This document shows positions 24,189 to 36,365 of a stretch of 64,000 nucleotides of DNA, one piece after another. Position 1 is the stretch's first letter. Each line of letters starts with the position of its first letter. The stretch is taken from the NCBI GenBank assembly GCA_947034895.1, contig OX344763.1, positions 73,675,093 through 73,739,092 of the forward strand, read 5' to 3'. The translations under genes and the position numbers were made by a program. This DNA is from Rhytidiadelphus loreus. Its lineage: Eukaryota; Streptophyta; Bryopsida; Hypnales; Hylocomiaceae. Below the pieces are notes generated by a model, which did not search any database, was not told where the DNA came from, and saw only the letters and a program-made list of their open reading frames with translations.

Positions 24189-25486
24189 GAACACTATATT
24201 CAATAATTTGAGAGGTTTAAGGCCTCTCAAAATAATATTGAAAACTTAGATGCTAAAAAATGAATGTAGTTTTAGCCAATTCAAGCTGGAAAACACTAAA
24301 TATATTAGTTGTACTAGTACAACTTCCATTAAAATGAGAGTCTTTACAAGTGACCATATCTTTGAATAAATTTATTATGGTGTAAAATAAATGTTTTGAT
24401 TCAAATAAATGAAGATTATGTCATTTGTTGAATACCAAGTCATGAGCTCCGGGGTTGGTTGTAAGGGGTTCTTTATCTCATTCAAGTGGTTCAGGTTCAA
24501 TTCTTGTTGAATTTGTATGAGCACATGGGGGATAAATTTGACTTGGTGCTGCTAATTGAGCTTTGTAGGTAGGAAAATTGTAACAATCAACTACCCCTAC
24601 CCAAATTGTGACAAGTACTTTACACATTCTCAAAATAAATAGTGGATATGTCTACTCTACTTTTTTTCCAAATAATTACTTATATAATTTCAAATGAAAT
24701 ATACTCAATGATAAAGAAACAAGAAAACAAATTGAAAAACTATGATAAATAAAACAAGACAATATAATAGGAAGTATATAAATATGGTATGTACATTTCA
24801 TTGTCATCTAAAAACAAAACATACACTTCAAAACATCTTAGTAGCAAAGAATAAATTTGTAAGAAATCAAATGAAACCTACACTACATAATTTAAAATAT
24901 AAATTCCATCTGTTATATGAATGAAGAAGATGGTAAAAACATATTTAAACCAACTTCATACCATAAATTCATATAGAACTTTACATATCAAGTGTATGAT
25001 GCAAGACTTTGGTTGCTGACTTCAATTTGAGCCGTCGGAATCTTAATAATGCACTGCACGGTATCTCTTCTGATCAGAGACTTCCATACTATCATCAAAG
25101 CATTTGTTTCTTCCCTAACCAATGGTTCAGCTTCATTGACCTTCCAATGCAAACCTCTTTCACTGTCCCACCCTCTGTAGTTGTTTGGAACATCCTCATT
25201 TCAGGATGTTGGACGAAAGTGTTGAATGATTATGCAATTTGGTTTCTCTAGATTACAAAAAGGGTCAGACAAAGCCCTTGTGATTGAAACTAGTCAAGTA
25301 TCACCATCTACGGGTCAAATTGCAACAAAGTAGCCTTCAAAGAGATCTCGAGCAACCCTGAAGGGTGTCATCTTCTCCAACCTCTTCACAAACCTCACTA
25401 TCTTCATTTAATTCATTAACAACAATTGCTTCAACACGAGTAGTCAGCTAGAAACCATCCTTCTAAACCAAGGTAGGAGCTATTGG
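24189..25486 (-). pseudogene. 3' fragment of a DUF7869-like element
   Basis: Collinear with about 38190-39470: GAACACTATATTCAA at the left, then TCATGAGCTC, GGTTGGTTGTAAGGGGTT and GGTAGGAAAnTTGTAACAA, then the C-terminal coding region of the minus-strand gene at 38948-41816. Here coding similarity covers only about the last 150 codons and carries stops and gaps. It ends abruptly at 25486, where homology is replaced by an LTR-like TGTCGTGACC. Both copies therefore share a 3' non-coding tail as well as coding sequence. Confidence 0.75.
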
Positions 25487-26200
25487 TGTCGTGACCTAAA
25501 ATGTCCCTTGTAGTTTAGATACTATATATTATAGTTTATTTTTTATTTTTTTCGCTATAAAATCCGAATTTCCTTAGATTTAATCGGGTACATAGCATAG
25601 TATTCAAAACTGGAAGATAGGGAAATCATAAATTGATAAAGTAGTTAAGCAGGAAATTAGTATTCTTACATTTTAGCCGGAACCGGAACTACCGAATACA
25701 TTGGGAAATCCAATTCGGAACCAGAACTAGGAATAGAGGCGGTGAGTAGACTATCGGGAGCCAGCTAGAGCTAATTAGGACCCCCAACGGTACCCGGCAA
25801 TTAGGGAACGGTCGGATTAACGGGTAATTAGTAGGAACGGCAAGATCAAACGGTAGGAAACTGGGGGAATTCCCGAATAGAAAGTTTAAAGTCAGGACGT
25901 TAGGGTTCCTGTACACATTTCCGACCTTCTCCGTTGGCGCTTCCTATTCCTCTCGCGTTTAGTAGTTTCCGAGGTTTCCCAACATAATGTTCGCTCCAGC
26001 ACAGTAGTTGAATCAGTGGGCGTTGTGAGAGACAGTTGCAAGGGTGTGAAGTGAGGAAACAACCATGACCGGCAGGGTTGTCTTGTCTGACAGAATTTCG
26101 GGTTTTTGTATCTAATAGACGTCGCATGTCGCATGTCGAATTGTCGAGTATGAGCGGTTTTTGTTGTCGTGTACGGATTTCGGATTTCAAATTTTTTTAT
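25487..26200 (+). mobile_element. LTR-like sequence starting TGTCGTGACCTAAA
   Basis: The boundary at 25487 is set by the sudden loss of homology to the DUF7869-like gene and by a TGTCGTGACC start, resembling the TGTCGCAACC end of the 9-kb insertion. Downstream sequence is rich in CGGAAC/CCGGAA motifs. The gag-like ORF at 30059-31902 is on the same strand and could be its internal region, with the hAT pseudogene lying between. The LTR's right end was not found. Confidence 0.4.
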
Positions 26201-26270
26201 CCCTTGGTAAAACGGACTGTCCTATGTGGCTGTGATGTGGCGTGCTTCTTGAAGGGCAACCGCGGGTAGG

Positions 26271-26470
26271 GGCGACTACGGGTCCGAAATCCAAGGCGAC
26301 CACGGGTCCGAAATCTAGGGCGACTGCGAGTCCAAAATCCAAGGCGACTGCAGGTCCAAAATCCAAGGCGACCGCAGGTCCAAAATCTAGGGCGACTGCG
26401 GGTCCAAAATCTAGGACGACCGTGGGTCCGAAATCCAGGGCGACCGCGGGTCCAAATTCATGGGCGACTT
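26271..26470. repeat. 24-bp minisatellite, about eight units
   Basis: Units of the form GGCGACnnCGGGTCCnAAAT(C/T) repeat about eight times from 26271 with point differences. Because 24 is a multiple of 3, frames stay open on both strands (eight-residue repeats such as KSKATAGP on plus). A degenerate relative of the unit (GGGCGACTTC, GGTCCGAAAT) recurs at about 33870-33980. Confidence 0.9.
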
Positions 26471-26479
26471 GGCTACAAG

Positions 26480-26975
26480 TCTGGGGCCCCCACAACATTT
26501 TATTTCCAATATTTATTCTTCAACCAACACATTCCACAACAATATATAAGCATTGAATTATGTGCTCGGTACGTACCAAAGCAAATGAACTGGCATAATG
26601 TAATGACATATCATAGGACAATCAATTCATAAGCCTAAACATAATAATTATAAAAACAAGTACAATAATCATATTAATTTAAATAGAACTGCGTACATAC
26701 ATAGGGATGATCTTCACAATTGAGTACGAGGACCATTCCTATTTGAAATTGCACACTTGTTTGCCAAAACTACGGATACCTTCATTAATCATTATCATCA
26801 ACACCAAAGTACCTCTTACAATCTTCTTGACTTTGCGAAGCCAAGTGATGGACTATACAAAATTCAAAATCTAGCTATTTCACTACAAGCTTTGGCAACA
26901 AATCTTCACTACAAGGCATTGATGTTAAATCCTTATAGTACTATTTGAAGGCCTCCACATCTATAATGCAATACA
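26480..26975. other. AT-rich sequence between minisatellite and hAT pseudogene
   Basis: No gene recognised. It may include the 3' terminal region of the hAT element, but no terminal inverted repeat or 8-bp duplication was identified. Confidence 0.3.
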
Positions 26976-29890
26976 TTACATTGTGAAGGTAGAATCGCTT
27001 TCTGCTTCATCTACATCAGGGTCAGTGTCTTCATATGGCCCACTACTGTCACTAGCTCCTGAGACCTTGTTTTCATCATCCTCTCTACTTGTAGGTTGAA
27101 GGATCACCTCACGTTCCACCTCAGAGTTCAAATTTTGCACTTGCGTTTCTAAACCGCCAATACCTTTGGCTAGCACTAATCGCTTTGTCGGCCTCGATGC
27201 ATCAGTGGTTCCATTGATAATAGGGCCAATCGGTCGCTTAAGCGCCTGCTATTCAACATGTTGACACTCCGCTCTCACTGCAGCGCTTGATGGTTAAGGA
27301 TTTCGAGTGGAATTTCGTTCTCCAATGACAAATAGATGGATAGCATGGTTTTGACGCTTGGGGTTCCGTGTCACTTTGTCTTGCGTCTTGCGGGTTCGTT
27401 TATTTCCTAATTTGGAGTGTTCACCCGATCGCGTGGATGATTCTCCAGGGCCTAACATCAATGAGACTGGAGTAGGTTGTGGAGCTGAGCCATGCACTCC
27501 TTCATCAACGATCTGTCGTAGATCATTATGTGTCGGTGACCTTGTTAGAGGAGTTGGTACAATCCTCGATGTTGTGGCAATGTCTACACTTGCAGGGCGA
27601 TTGGACCCACGGGTACGGGTCTTGTTGAATACCACTTGCAATGGCGCATCTAAATCGTACACCCTAGTTTCTGTTGTAGCGTTGTTGGACGGTGCTAAAC
27701 TTGGACGAACTGCAGGTACCTCTTCAATATGCGACACCTCTTCTTGCCTTTCATCATGTACATTAACTCGTGCACTACTTCGGAGGTTCATTGGCATACT
27801 AGGCGGCAAACATGTGGCAACTGGAAACCTTACAAGCTCCACTTCATCTGCCATTGGAATATCTACACCTTCATTGTTCTCATCAAGAGTTCTTTCCTTC
27901 ATTGGGTCTGCATAGATTACCGGAAATGCATCCCAAGCTGACACATGAGGGGCTTTGTCTCTACGTTGGTGCTTCGCCTCTGGAGAACTGAGTCCATCAT
28001 CATCACCTACGAATGTGTTGTGGTATCGTCCTCGTGGAGGACTATCTACACGGGGCACCATACCAACCCACCTATTTCCACGGAGGCGTTCTTCTACTAC
28101 CACATGTCTCTGTTCTTCTCTCAAATCTCTAAACCTAACTTCATCTTCGTCTGTATCTCCATTCTCAAGGTACTTTTTGTAGAATAGTGCTGGATTGTGT
28201 CCTTGCTTTTCACGTTCCAATTTGTTGTTGGTGTAGATATACACCAACATCTCAACCTTCTTTGTGGCTAGGCAATTACGCACTTTATCGTGTACAAACG
28301 AATATGTGCTCTAATTTCTTTCACAAGATGATGCTGAGCATGTCAGAGACAAAACTCTCCTTGCTATTTTTGGAAGAGCGTTTCCACCCACACGATTCTA
28401 CCATTGATGAGGCAACAAGTTACATCCAGTAACATCTGGAGCCTCTTGTAATGGATCAAAAGGACCCGACTTCTCTTCAAATTCCATCAACTCATCAATT
28501 GCTTCATCTTCATCCACATTCAATGGTCCGCTCAATTTTTTGATGACTCGATTCAATGCTCGCTTTGCCTCTCCATTGTTATGAAGCTCTTCCACATCTA
28601 TCAAATACGGGTTCAACAATGCCCCTGCATAATGGAGGTCTGTGTGCATCAACTTCCAACGAGCATCAAATTGTTTTAGGAACTTCGTCGCGGTCTGCTC
28701 ATCAAGAAAGAATAGAGCCTCCTTTAAAGTGCACACATGCTTTCGAAGGCTACTCATTATTATCCAAACTTTTGGCATCGCCAGTATTTTTCCATCGAAC
28801 TGGCGCAAAGCAAGGATCACTGGAAGTACCATGTACTGGAAATTACCACATTCCACCCAAAACACTTCCGAAACTATGTAATGAGTCCGTTTGTCCTGCT
28901 GACCAAACTATTCTCAAATGGCATATATGTCTCGTCCCCCACCATGAATTGAAGCGCTTGTTTGCACTCTACCAAACGGTCTATCATGAGAAAATGCACT
29001 GCGAAGCGTGTGGCCGCGGGAAGTCTCAATGACTTCTTCGGCGAGTACTTACGAAAGAGACCCAAAGTCAAGTGGTACTTCTTTATAAACTTCACAATTG
29101 CCCTGGCCTTATCTACTAGACCTTTGATCATTTTTTCCTTTCCCCAGTCTTCCAAAAGTAAGTCCAATATATGTGCGGCACATCCTTGCGTATACATGTG
29201 GGGATACCTTGCTTGCAACTCGCGCATTGACCCTGTCATTACGAAAGCATTGTCTGTACACAATTGGACAATATTTCCTGGTCCCACCTGCTCTATGTAG
29301 GTAGCCATTGTATTCACCGTATACGCCATGTCTTTCCTCTCTCCTGTGGTGTCAACCGATCCCAGGAAGACATCACCCGCAGGGCAGACGAGCATCATAT
29401 TCAACAAGGGACGGTGATTCGTATCTGACCATCCATCCGAACAGATAGTGGCTCTATATTGGGTAATAGAACTTTTTGTTCGACTATTGACCATTTTCGT
29501 AACAGCCTCCTTCTTCACATCAAGTAGTTTAGTGCGCACCGCATTGTATGATGGCGGAGAATATGGAAATCCACATGTCGAAGTTGCTTTCACAGCATTC
29601 ACAATGGTTGGGTGCCGCACCACATTGAATGCAATGTTAGCCTCATAAAAGAAAGAAGCCCATAATTTGTCCAAGTTTTGTCTTTCATTGACCTGGAATG
29701 ATTCATCCATGCTTTGTTGACGAGAAATCAAAGTTGAGCGCATCCTTCTCACCGTCACAAGAGTAGAAATCGTTGAATCTGGATTACAAGGCGGTGCATT
29801 AAGTGCTTCTGTCCCTGTTGCTTGGGTCCATAGACCCTTCGACTGATGCATCCACAGTATACCCCGCAACGGACTCAGCAACAACATCAA
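26976..29890 (-). pseudogene. hAT-family transposase pseudogene
   Basis: Minus-strand reading starts in SRQQSMDESF and HPTIVNAV. It continues with the DUF659-like catalytic region: ICSDGWSDTNHRPLLNMMLV, SVDTTGERKD, VGPGNIVQLCTDNAFVMTGS, CAAHILDLLLEDWGKE and TRFAVHFLMI. A frameshift near 28870 leads to LPVILALRQFDGK, DARWK, LHYAGALLNPYL and the hAT dimerisation motif LSLTCSASSCERN(stop)S, then RNCLATKKVEMLVYIYTNNK. An unusually long, charged C-terminal tail runs to 26976. In-frame stops: TAG 28398-28400 and 28311-28313 (both at Trp positions of the family motif), TAA 27294-27296 and TAG 27249-27251. The N-terminal BED zinc finger usual in such proteins was not found. Confidence 0.88.
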
Positions 29891-30058
29891 CCTTAGGATT
29901 TACTCCATGCATCTCCTCCAAACTCATTTCTTTTGGTACAATTGTCGCGTACCAAAATGAAGAATGTAGGTTTGTTAGGAAGAAAGTAGGAACAATGTTG
30001 GAGTATTAGCAAAAAATTTCATGGATCATATGGATAAATTAGAACTATTCCCATATTT

Positions 30059-31902
30059 ATGGTCAAGATGATCTATCCAGCCGTACCCAAGAACGAGGTA
30101 GAGCGGAAGGAGTTGGGGGAGGATCTGAGCCAACTAGGATGTCTTGGATTTCTGCACCGACCTTGGAGTTTGAAGGACAAAGAGATGATCTTGGAGCTGA
30201 TGGAGGCGCAATCTAACGAGTGGGCGAAGACCAACCACGCTCTTCCGGCAAAGTGGACGATCGAAACTTGGAAGAAGGTCTACGACTTTCCGCGCGCAGG
30301 AGAAGGGATGGCTTCCCGAACCGACAAGTTCGCGGAGGGTAAGTTTGCAAATCCTCCAAACCCTAAGGATGGTTATGTAGTCGCAGACTGTAAGTTAGGG
30401 AGAGAGAGGAGATTGTTGGAGTTTATAGTCCCAGTTTTGTACCCGGAACGTCCAAACCTGATCACAGTGACTTGGGCGAATACAATATTCGGAGCACTGA
30501 GTGGGGATAGGAAAGTCTTTTGGGGAGGAATAGTGAAGGATCTGGTCAGGAAAATGGTTAGTACCCTAGGCAATACGAAGGGCACTTCGATTGGGCCTTT
30601 CCTTTTCCATTTATATGATTATCTGGGGACACTCAGAGGTTAGGAGAGGACCGTGTACAAGGCAGCAGCCACCTTAGTGAAACTGAACATTGCTCCACCC
30701 CGAGAGCGTGGAGAAGAAGGAAGGAAAGAATCGGATGAGGATTCCGAAAATGCCTTGTTGGAGAAGAAGAGAGGGTCATTCGAGAGGAAAGCAAAGTCAA
30801 GAAAGGTCTCAGCATCCGCGAAGAAGAAAGGTCTCAAGACTGAGAAGCGGAAGTCGACAGAACAGGAAGTACAAGGAGTCAACTCATTGGGGAGGATTAT
30901 CTCGGATCTTGAGGTAATCCGAGAGGAGGTAGATACGGAAAGAAGAGCAGTTAGGAACATTTGTAAATTGCTTGGAGGGATTTCCGTGTCTGAGTTAGTA
31001 GAAAAGATCGAGGGTTTGATCCGGGATTCAGATACCCGAAAGTCGGAAACCCGGATCTAGGAACTGACTGATAGGAACAAGGATCTCCATCGGCAGTTAG
31101 AGAAGAGTTTGGAGAAGGGAAAGGAAGTGAGAGAGCTTTCTTTGGAGACTGAGGAAACCCTTAAGAGAGTTAGGAGCTTTGTTTCAATTCCGGGGATGTG
31201 TTGAACAAGGCAAAGCTTTATGATGAGGAGGTCCTTAAGGTTGGCGAGGAAGCGGCAGCAAAGGCAGTGATGGTGCTAGCAGAATACTCCGAGCAAGTAG
31301 AGAAGTTCATGTATGAGATCCGGGACAGTCTCCAGCAAGTTGGGTACTTTCCGGTATCCGGTAAGGGGGAAGCAACACCAACGCAGTCAAAATTAGATAT
31401 GCCTCCTCCCTTGCCAGTTAATCCAAAAGAGCGTTTAGATGCAGAGAAGACGCCCTCCAAGAGTTCTCCCCTGGGTAAGAAGGAGACGAGATCGGGGTCT
31501 GTACTCAGATCCGGATCTAAGGAGCGAACCCGGAATTCAGAATCCGGATTAGGAACACCTCAAAGTAAAGGTTCCAAGTGGCCTTCTCCCAGTACTCCCA
31601 GCACTACGAAGAAGACGAGTACATCCAAGAGGGCTAGAGAGGAGTCACCCGAGAAGGTACAATCTAAGGAGGACGAATCTCCCGAGGTGTCAGAAAAGGA
31701 AGAGAGTGATACAAGATCCGAATCCGGGTTCGATGAAGAAGAGGATACGGTGGCGATTTCACCAACGCAATTCAAGGAGAAGACTCCGACTTCATCAAAG
31801 GGTACGGGGGCCAAGGGAAAGCCACCCACCAGCAGGAAACAACCGCCAAGGAAAGGTGTCGTGAAAACCGAGGAACCTTCTCCAAAACGGGCAAAGAAGT
31901 AG
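30059..31902 (+). pseudogene. gag-like coiled-coil ORF, copy A
   Basis: Reads MIYPAVPKNEVERKE, LGCLGFLHRPWSL, VYDFPRAG, KDGYVVADCK, NTIFGALSGDRK and SIGPFLFHLYDYL. It is followed by a lysine/glutamate-rich region, coiled-coil-like heptads (DLEVIREEV, LHRQLEKSLEKGKEV) and a Ser/Pro/Lys-rich tail ending KRAKK, which could act as a nuclear localisation signal or nucleic-acid-binding tail. Collinear with copy B at 18866-20460. Lesions: TAG 30641-30643, TAG 31058-31060 and a frameshift near 31190; otherwise about 610 codons. No CCHC knuckle and no pol gene nearby. The most likely identity is the single ORF of a non-autonomous LTR retroelement, but the family is not one I can name. Confidence 0.6.
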
Positions 31903-33525
31903 TAGTTAGCTTTAGTTAGTTTGAAGAAGTTAGGGTGAGTTTCTTAAGTAACTCCAACTTATGTTAGAGAAAACTTAAGTTTTTGGTAGGCAGTAAATAG
32001 TTAGTTCAATGTTTTTAGAAAACATGCATTCGGAACTGTAGTCTAACTGCAGTCTTCCGGATTTCACGGATAGGAATCCACGTTGTGTGGATCGGCTTGT
32101 AAGTAGAACAAGTAGTTAAGTGGATCTTTGGGTGCCTTTTAGGGTGCCTTAGAGTGAATATTTAGGGGCGGAAACTGTTTGAAGCTCCGGGCGTTTTTAC
32201 TCTTCTTGTTTTCTTCATTTTTGTAAAGTTCAGAAATCCTTTTGCATTTGTTGGTCTGAACAAGTCTTGACTGTGCAGTTGGTATTCCTTGCGGCTAGTT
32301 TGTCTTTGCATTGTGTGGATAAGAGGAAGAATCCCCCGGATCTTGTTTGGATCCGATTCCAAGAGTCTTAGAATTTGGTGGTTAAATCTTTGTGTATTGG
32401 GAGGGAGTTCTCGTTGTTGAAGTTTCTCAAGTGTCTTCTGAGCAGAATAGCCATTCTGAGGTTGGGTTAATCTTTCAGGAGTGAAGGGTAAATGCTAGCC
32501 GACGTCTAGAGAGGTTCTGCTGAATCCGGGAGAGAGGAACGGGAAGATAGTTGGGATCCTCTAGTTATCAAGGTACCAGATTTGATTCTTGGGGTTTTGT
32601 CCGGATAAGTCCGTCGTTGTAGCAAGAGAGGATTGTGGGGGTTTCCTGAGTGACCTACCAGTCTGGACTAGTTTCCGGGTTGGCTGTGAGGAAGAATCCG
32701 CGTCCCAGTTTTTGTGTTTTTGTCTATGTGTTGTTTTTAGTGAAACTTCAGTCACTTTAATCTATTGAAGGGTAGGGTATACGTTCCCTTCCTCAATCTC
32801 AAGAGCAGAACCCTCAGATATAGAGGTTAAACTAATAGTTACTTTGGTTACAAGGATCACCAGATCCGGATCCGGGAAAGGTACAGGATAATAACACTCC
32901 TTCCGAATCCGTTTCTGCATGATAGGATAAAGAAGTTATAATTGTCTATGAGAAAGACACAGACTTGTTAGACTTTAGGGTCTGTGTTAATTGCAAGATG
33001 GTGGTTGATTAACTCAAGAAGAGAAGGTAGTTTAGGACGAGTAGGACAAAGAAGTGCAGTTCCTAGTTTGAAAATCCGGATTCCTTTGACTTGGGTTATT
33101 TTGTGTGTTTTTCGTATATTCACACCCGGAATTTTGAGAAACCTACGAGCGAGATCCTTTGGGAACGATACACGAGTCACTTTAGGTGTTTTACGTCAAT
33201 TTAATGCCTAAAAGTAGGATTTGTGCTTTATTGTTCTATGACAACAATCCCTTCATAGTTCCTAAATAATTCGAGGACTGCCGATAGAATACGTTTACAA
33301 AGTTCCACTATTGATGTACAGTGGTAACCAAAGTGACCAAATGCCCGCTTCCGCACGAAAACTTTTTTCCAACCACAAAAAATTCAAGTCCTCGTATTTG
33401 CGGAACAAGCGGGGTTTGTTTCAATAACCAACCATGGATCCCACACCTTTGTGGCTCTTCGAGTATCATTTATGTTCGTCCTCCTTCCCGCACCTCGGTT
33501 TGCTAGATTGTTTATCTAATATGCG
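31903..33525. other. 3' non-coding region after gag-like copy A
   Basis: No gene seen. CCGGAT motifs persist to about 33130, as in the terminal region of the 9-kb insertion, suggesting this is retroelement sequence. No LTR end could be fixed. Confidence 0.35.
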
Positions 33526-33912
33526 TTATTCCAATCCAAAACGTGTATCTACCCAAGTGCTTCGAAAAAAGAAGTTATGACAAAGCCACCGCTTCAAGTA
33601 GTTTTCTAACCACTCAAAGCAAGGTTGTTGCCCTTTGAAGAATATAACATTGCATGAAGCCTTTTGAGAAGATCCAAGCCATATGTTCATCAACACAGCA
33701 ATGAAAATCCAATGTTGTTCCTCTACCTTTATAGTGCTTTCGGTCTTGCCCTCCATACGCTCCAAGGATGGTTTTAGATCGCTGCTACAAAACTGTATTA
33801 CACCCGAGGTCGCCCTATCCGACCGCTGGTCCACCTCTAGGCATATGGAGGCGCGCGCCTTTGCAGGAGTCGACTTCGGGTCACATGGTACAAACGCGGG
33901 TCTGGTAGGCAA
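33526..33912 (-). CDS. unidentified ORF, 128 codons
   Basis: The C-terminal two thirds looks coding (KVEEQHWIFIAVLMNIWLGS, VIFFKGQQPCFEWLENYLKR, FGLE then stop); the N-terminal part overlaps minisatellite-like GGGCGAC sequence and may not be translated. No family recognised. It could be a remnant exon of a transposon-encoded protein. Confidence 0.3.
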   Translation of the reverse strand: MPTRPAFVPCDPKSTPAKARASICLEVDQRSDRATSGVIQFCSSDLKPSLERMEGKTESTIKVEEQHWIFIAVLMNIWLGSSQKASCNVIFFKGQQPCFEWLENYLKRWLCHNFFFRSTWVDTRFGLE

Positions 33913-34000
33913 CTTCAGGTCCGAAATAGGGCGACTTCGAGTGCCATGGGCGACCTTGCGGGAAAGAAGGGCGACTTCATGTGCATAAAGATTAACTTAA

Positions 34001-34560
34001 CCCCTAAAGGACCATTGTCCCCTCAAGAGACAAAATGGATTTTGGGCAGGTTTCTATGATCTCAATTTTTAATGAATTTTTTGGAAACTTTCTCATAATA
34101 TACGAGAACTTATTACCTTTATGGGAATATAAATTTTGTTGCAATTGGTGCCCGGGAACAAAAGTTATGGCATCTTTAACATAATTTGTAAGGAATGTCT
34201 CTGGGCAGAAAAAGAAATCTACAAGAATTTGAAATTAATTTTTTAATTTTTTTCTTCTTAAAGGTCATATTTTTGTCTACATGTATAGCTTTGATTCATT
34301 CCATTTGGATTAGTAATGTGAAAGTTATGAACAATATTGTTTGGCAGGCAATCAAAATGAAATGATTCAAAGCTTTTCACATAGATATAAATCATAAGAA
34401 ATTAAGAACCAATTTCAATATCAATTTTATTTTTTGAAATGCTTTGTGATTTGTGAAGAATATCATTAATTTTTTTCGGGACCAACTGAATGCCAAGTAG
34501 TGAAAACTACTTATCATACAAAAACTTTTGAACCACGTAGTGAGAAGTTCTAAAAATTGG
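34001..34560. repeat. ~0.95-kb repeat family, partial copy
   Basis: Begins TTAA followed by CCCCTAAAGGACCAT, almost the same as the left end at 37265-37284 (TTAA then CCCTTAAAGGACCAT). It later shares ATGATTCAAA and a CACATAnATATAAAT block. The right end is unclear. Confidence 0.5.
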
Positions 34561-35151
34561 TAGGCTTCGAATTTAATTCTTTAAAAAATATTGTGCCAAA
34601 GGAAATTATTACAAATTCGATTCATATTCCCCTTCTAAATATCACTATGATGCCAAAACAAACTATTTCACTCCTTACGGGTTTAGGATTTAGGAATATC
34701 TTCAAATCTATAGTAAACTTTATTTATTTTCACATTGTAGGAAGATCTTGCAATTGATGTACATGGCAAACTAGAAATTGTATGAAGTTGTTCAAATATA
34801 AATAATTGTTTGGACGTTCGATATGAATTTCTTAAAAAGACAATTGTATTATAACATTGTTGGTATCTTGTGTAAATTAAAGCACAAAAGTCTACATAGA
34901 AAATTGACCCCCTACACATGCAATAAATGTATTTGACATGTGTCTAATCATCAAGAATTAGATCTTCAAAACACATTAAGGCTAATTCATATAGGAATAT
35001 ATATATATATATCTTTATTGAAGAAAAAAAATGGACCCCATTGTACAGCATGAGGTGTTTCTAAAGGTGAAAGCAACCCTTCCGATACACAGAAGTTTAG
35101 AAAAACAACTACCTATTAGTCTATTACTAGAAGATTACCTCTAGCCCAAAA
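34561..35151. other. AT-rich intergenic sequence
   Basis: Nothing coding recognised. A TA dinucleotide tract lies near 35000-35012. Confidence 0.3.
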
Positions 35152-36365
35152 TCATGCAACATCCATATTGGCCTCCTCTTCGCTTCTCTTCTTCACGACT
35201 TCAAGCTCACGGGCCGCAATTCTCTGAGCACTCTTCAAAAAGGTTAGGTCATGGTTATACATCTTGTATTTGATCAAGAATTTCTTGAACATTCTCGCAA
35301 AACTGAGGTGTGCAGTCCGGTACTCTATGTGCTTCTGAAACTGGTGTTCAAGCTTCTTCAAAGAAACTAACTTCTGCTTCAAGGAAGCTACCTTTGATGT
35401 CAGCACACAATGCTCTTCATCTACTAACAATGCATCCAAAGCCATTGGAAGGTCAATGAGGCCTACAACCGTGGTTTCTTTTAGGTCATTCAACCTTGAT
35501 TGTGCCTCCTCCACAACTTTCCTTTCAGTATTCAATCGGTTTTCTTCTGCCTTGCACTCTTCCATTATTCTGGCCATTCGTTTGTCCAAGAACGGGTTGG
35601 AATTTGAGGTGGAGCCTCCATCTTTGCCTTTATTGAATTTCAAATAAAATTCCTCCAGCTCGTCCATTTCCTTTTGTTGAACTGACAAACGAACTTTCCC
35701 ACTTATGATTAGTGCTTCAAGGGTGCGCACATCGTTGGCCTCAATGTCACCACCAGTGCGTTCACGCTGGCTTTCACATTCCATTTCTATTTCTACCAGT
35801 CTATTAAGATATCCTTCAATTGGGCTTTATAAGCTTCTTTTCCTTGCTTCCTCGTGTCTTCAAGATATAATACTTCCCGTCCTGCTTCTTGAAGAGGTAG
35901 TTCTTCACATGAATGAAAAATCACTTGTGCTTGTTCAGCATCTTGTTGCAACCCGATCTCGCCATCCTCCTTGTCTTCCTCCATTTCTCGCACGCGTGCA
36001 TATACATGTTGACGAACTTCGTCTTCTTCAGGATGACGGAATTGCATTGGCTTAAACGATCTAAGAGGCGCGACATGCAATGCTACTGCCCCTTCTAAGT
36101 CTCCAACGAAAGGTACCACCGCTGCCATATTTTCTTCAAGTATTGGATCTTCATTTGGGGGCATGGGGTCTGCAATGTCTTCTTCATCCGAGTCAGTGGA
36201 GGTGGACGACTGGCCCCAATCGTAGTCTTCATCCGACACTTCTTCTTTGAAATGTTTTTTGGGCCCTAACCCATCCCTCGAATTATTTGATGGATCCGCC
36301 CTTAGAATGTCTTTGGTAGTAGGAACTATGCTATTGGGAGTTTTCTTAATGGGCCTCCAATCCAC
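35152..36365 (-). pseudogene. coiled-coil protein of unknown family, frameshifted
   Basis: Two overlapping-frame segments on the minus strand form one protein. The first (36365-35793) begins MDWRPIKKTPNSIVPTTKD, has an acidic Ser/Asp/Glu stretch (EEVSDEDYDWG, STSTDSDEEDIADPMPP) and ends ...EAYKAQ. A 1-bp shift near 35820 switches to IEGYLNRLVEIEMECESQRE, then long heptad-like helices to 35152. About 400 codons in all. It is highly charged with few aromatics except a YKMYNHDL patch near the end. No enzyme motif. Given its surroundings it could be a structural or accessory protein of a transposon, but nothing proves this. Confidence 0.5.

Noticed and set aside
26187..26556. ORFs of 103-104 codons on both strands over the 24-bp repeat
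   Set aside because: The repeat length is a multiple of three, so open frames are automatic; nothing else suggests translation.
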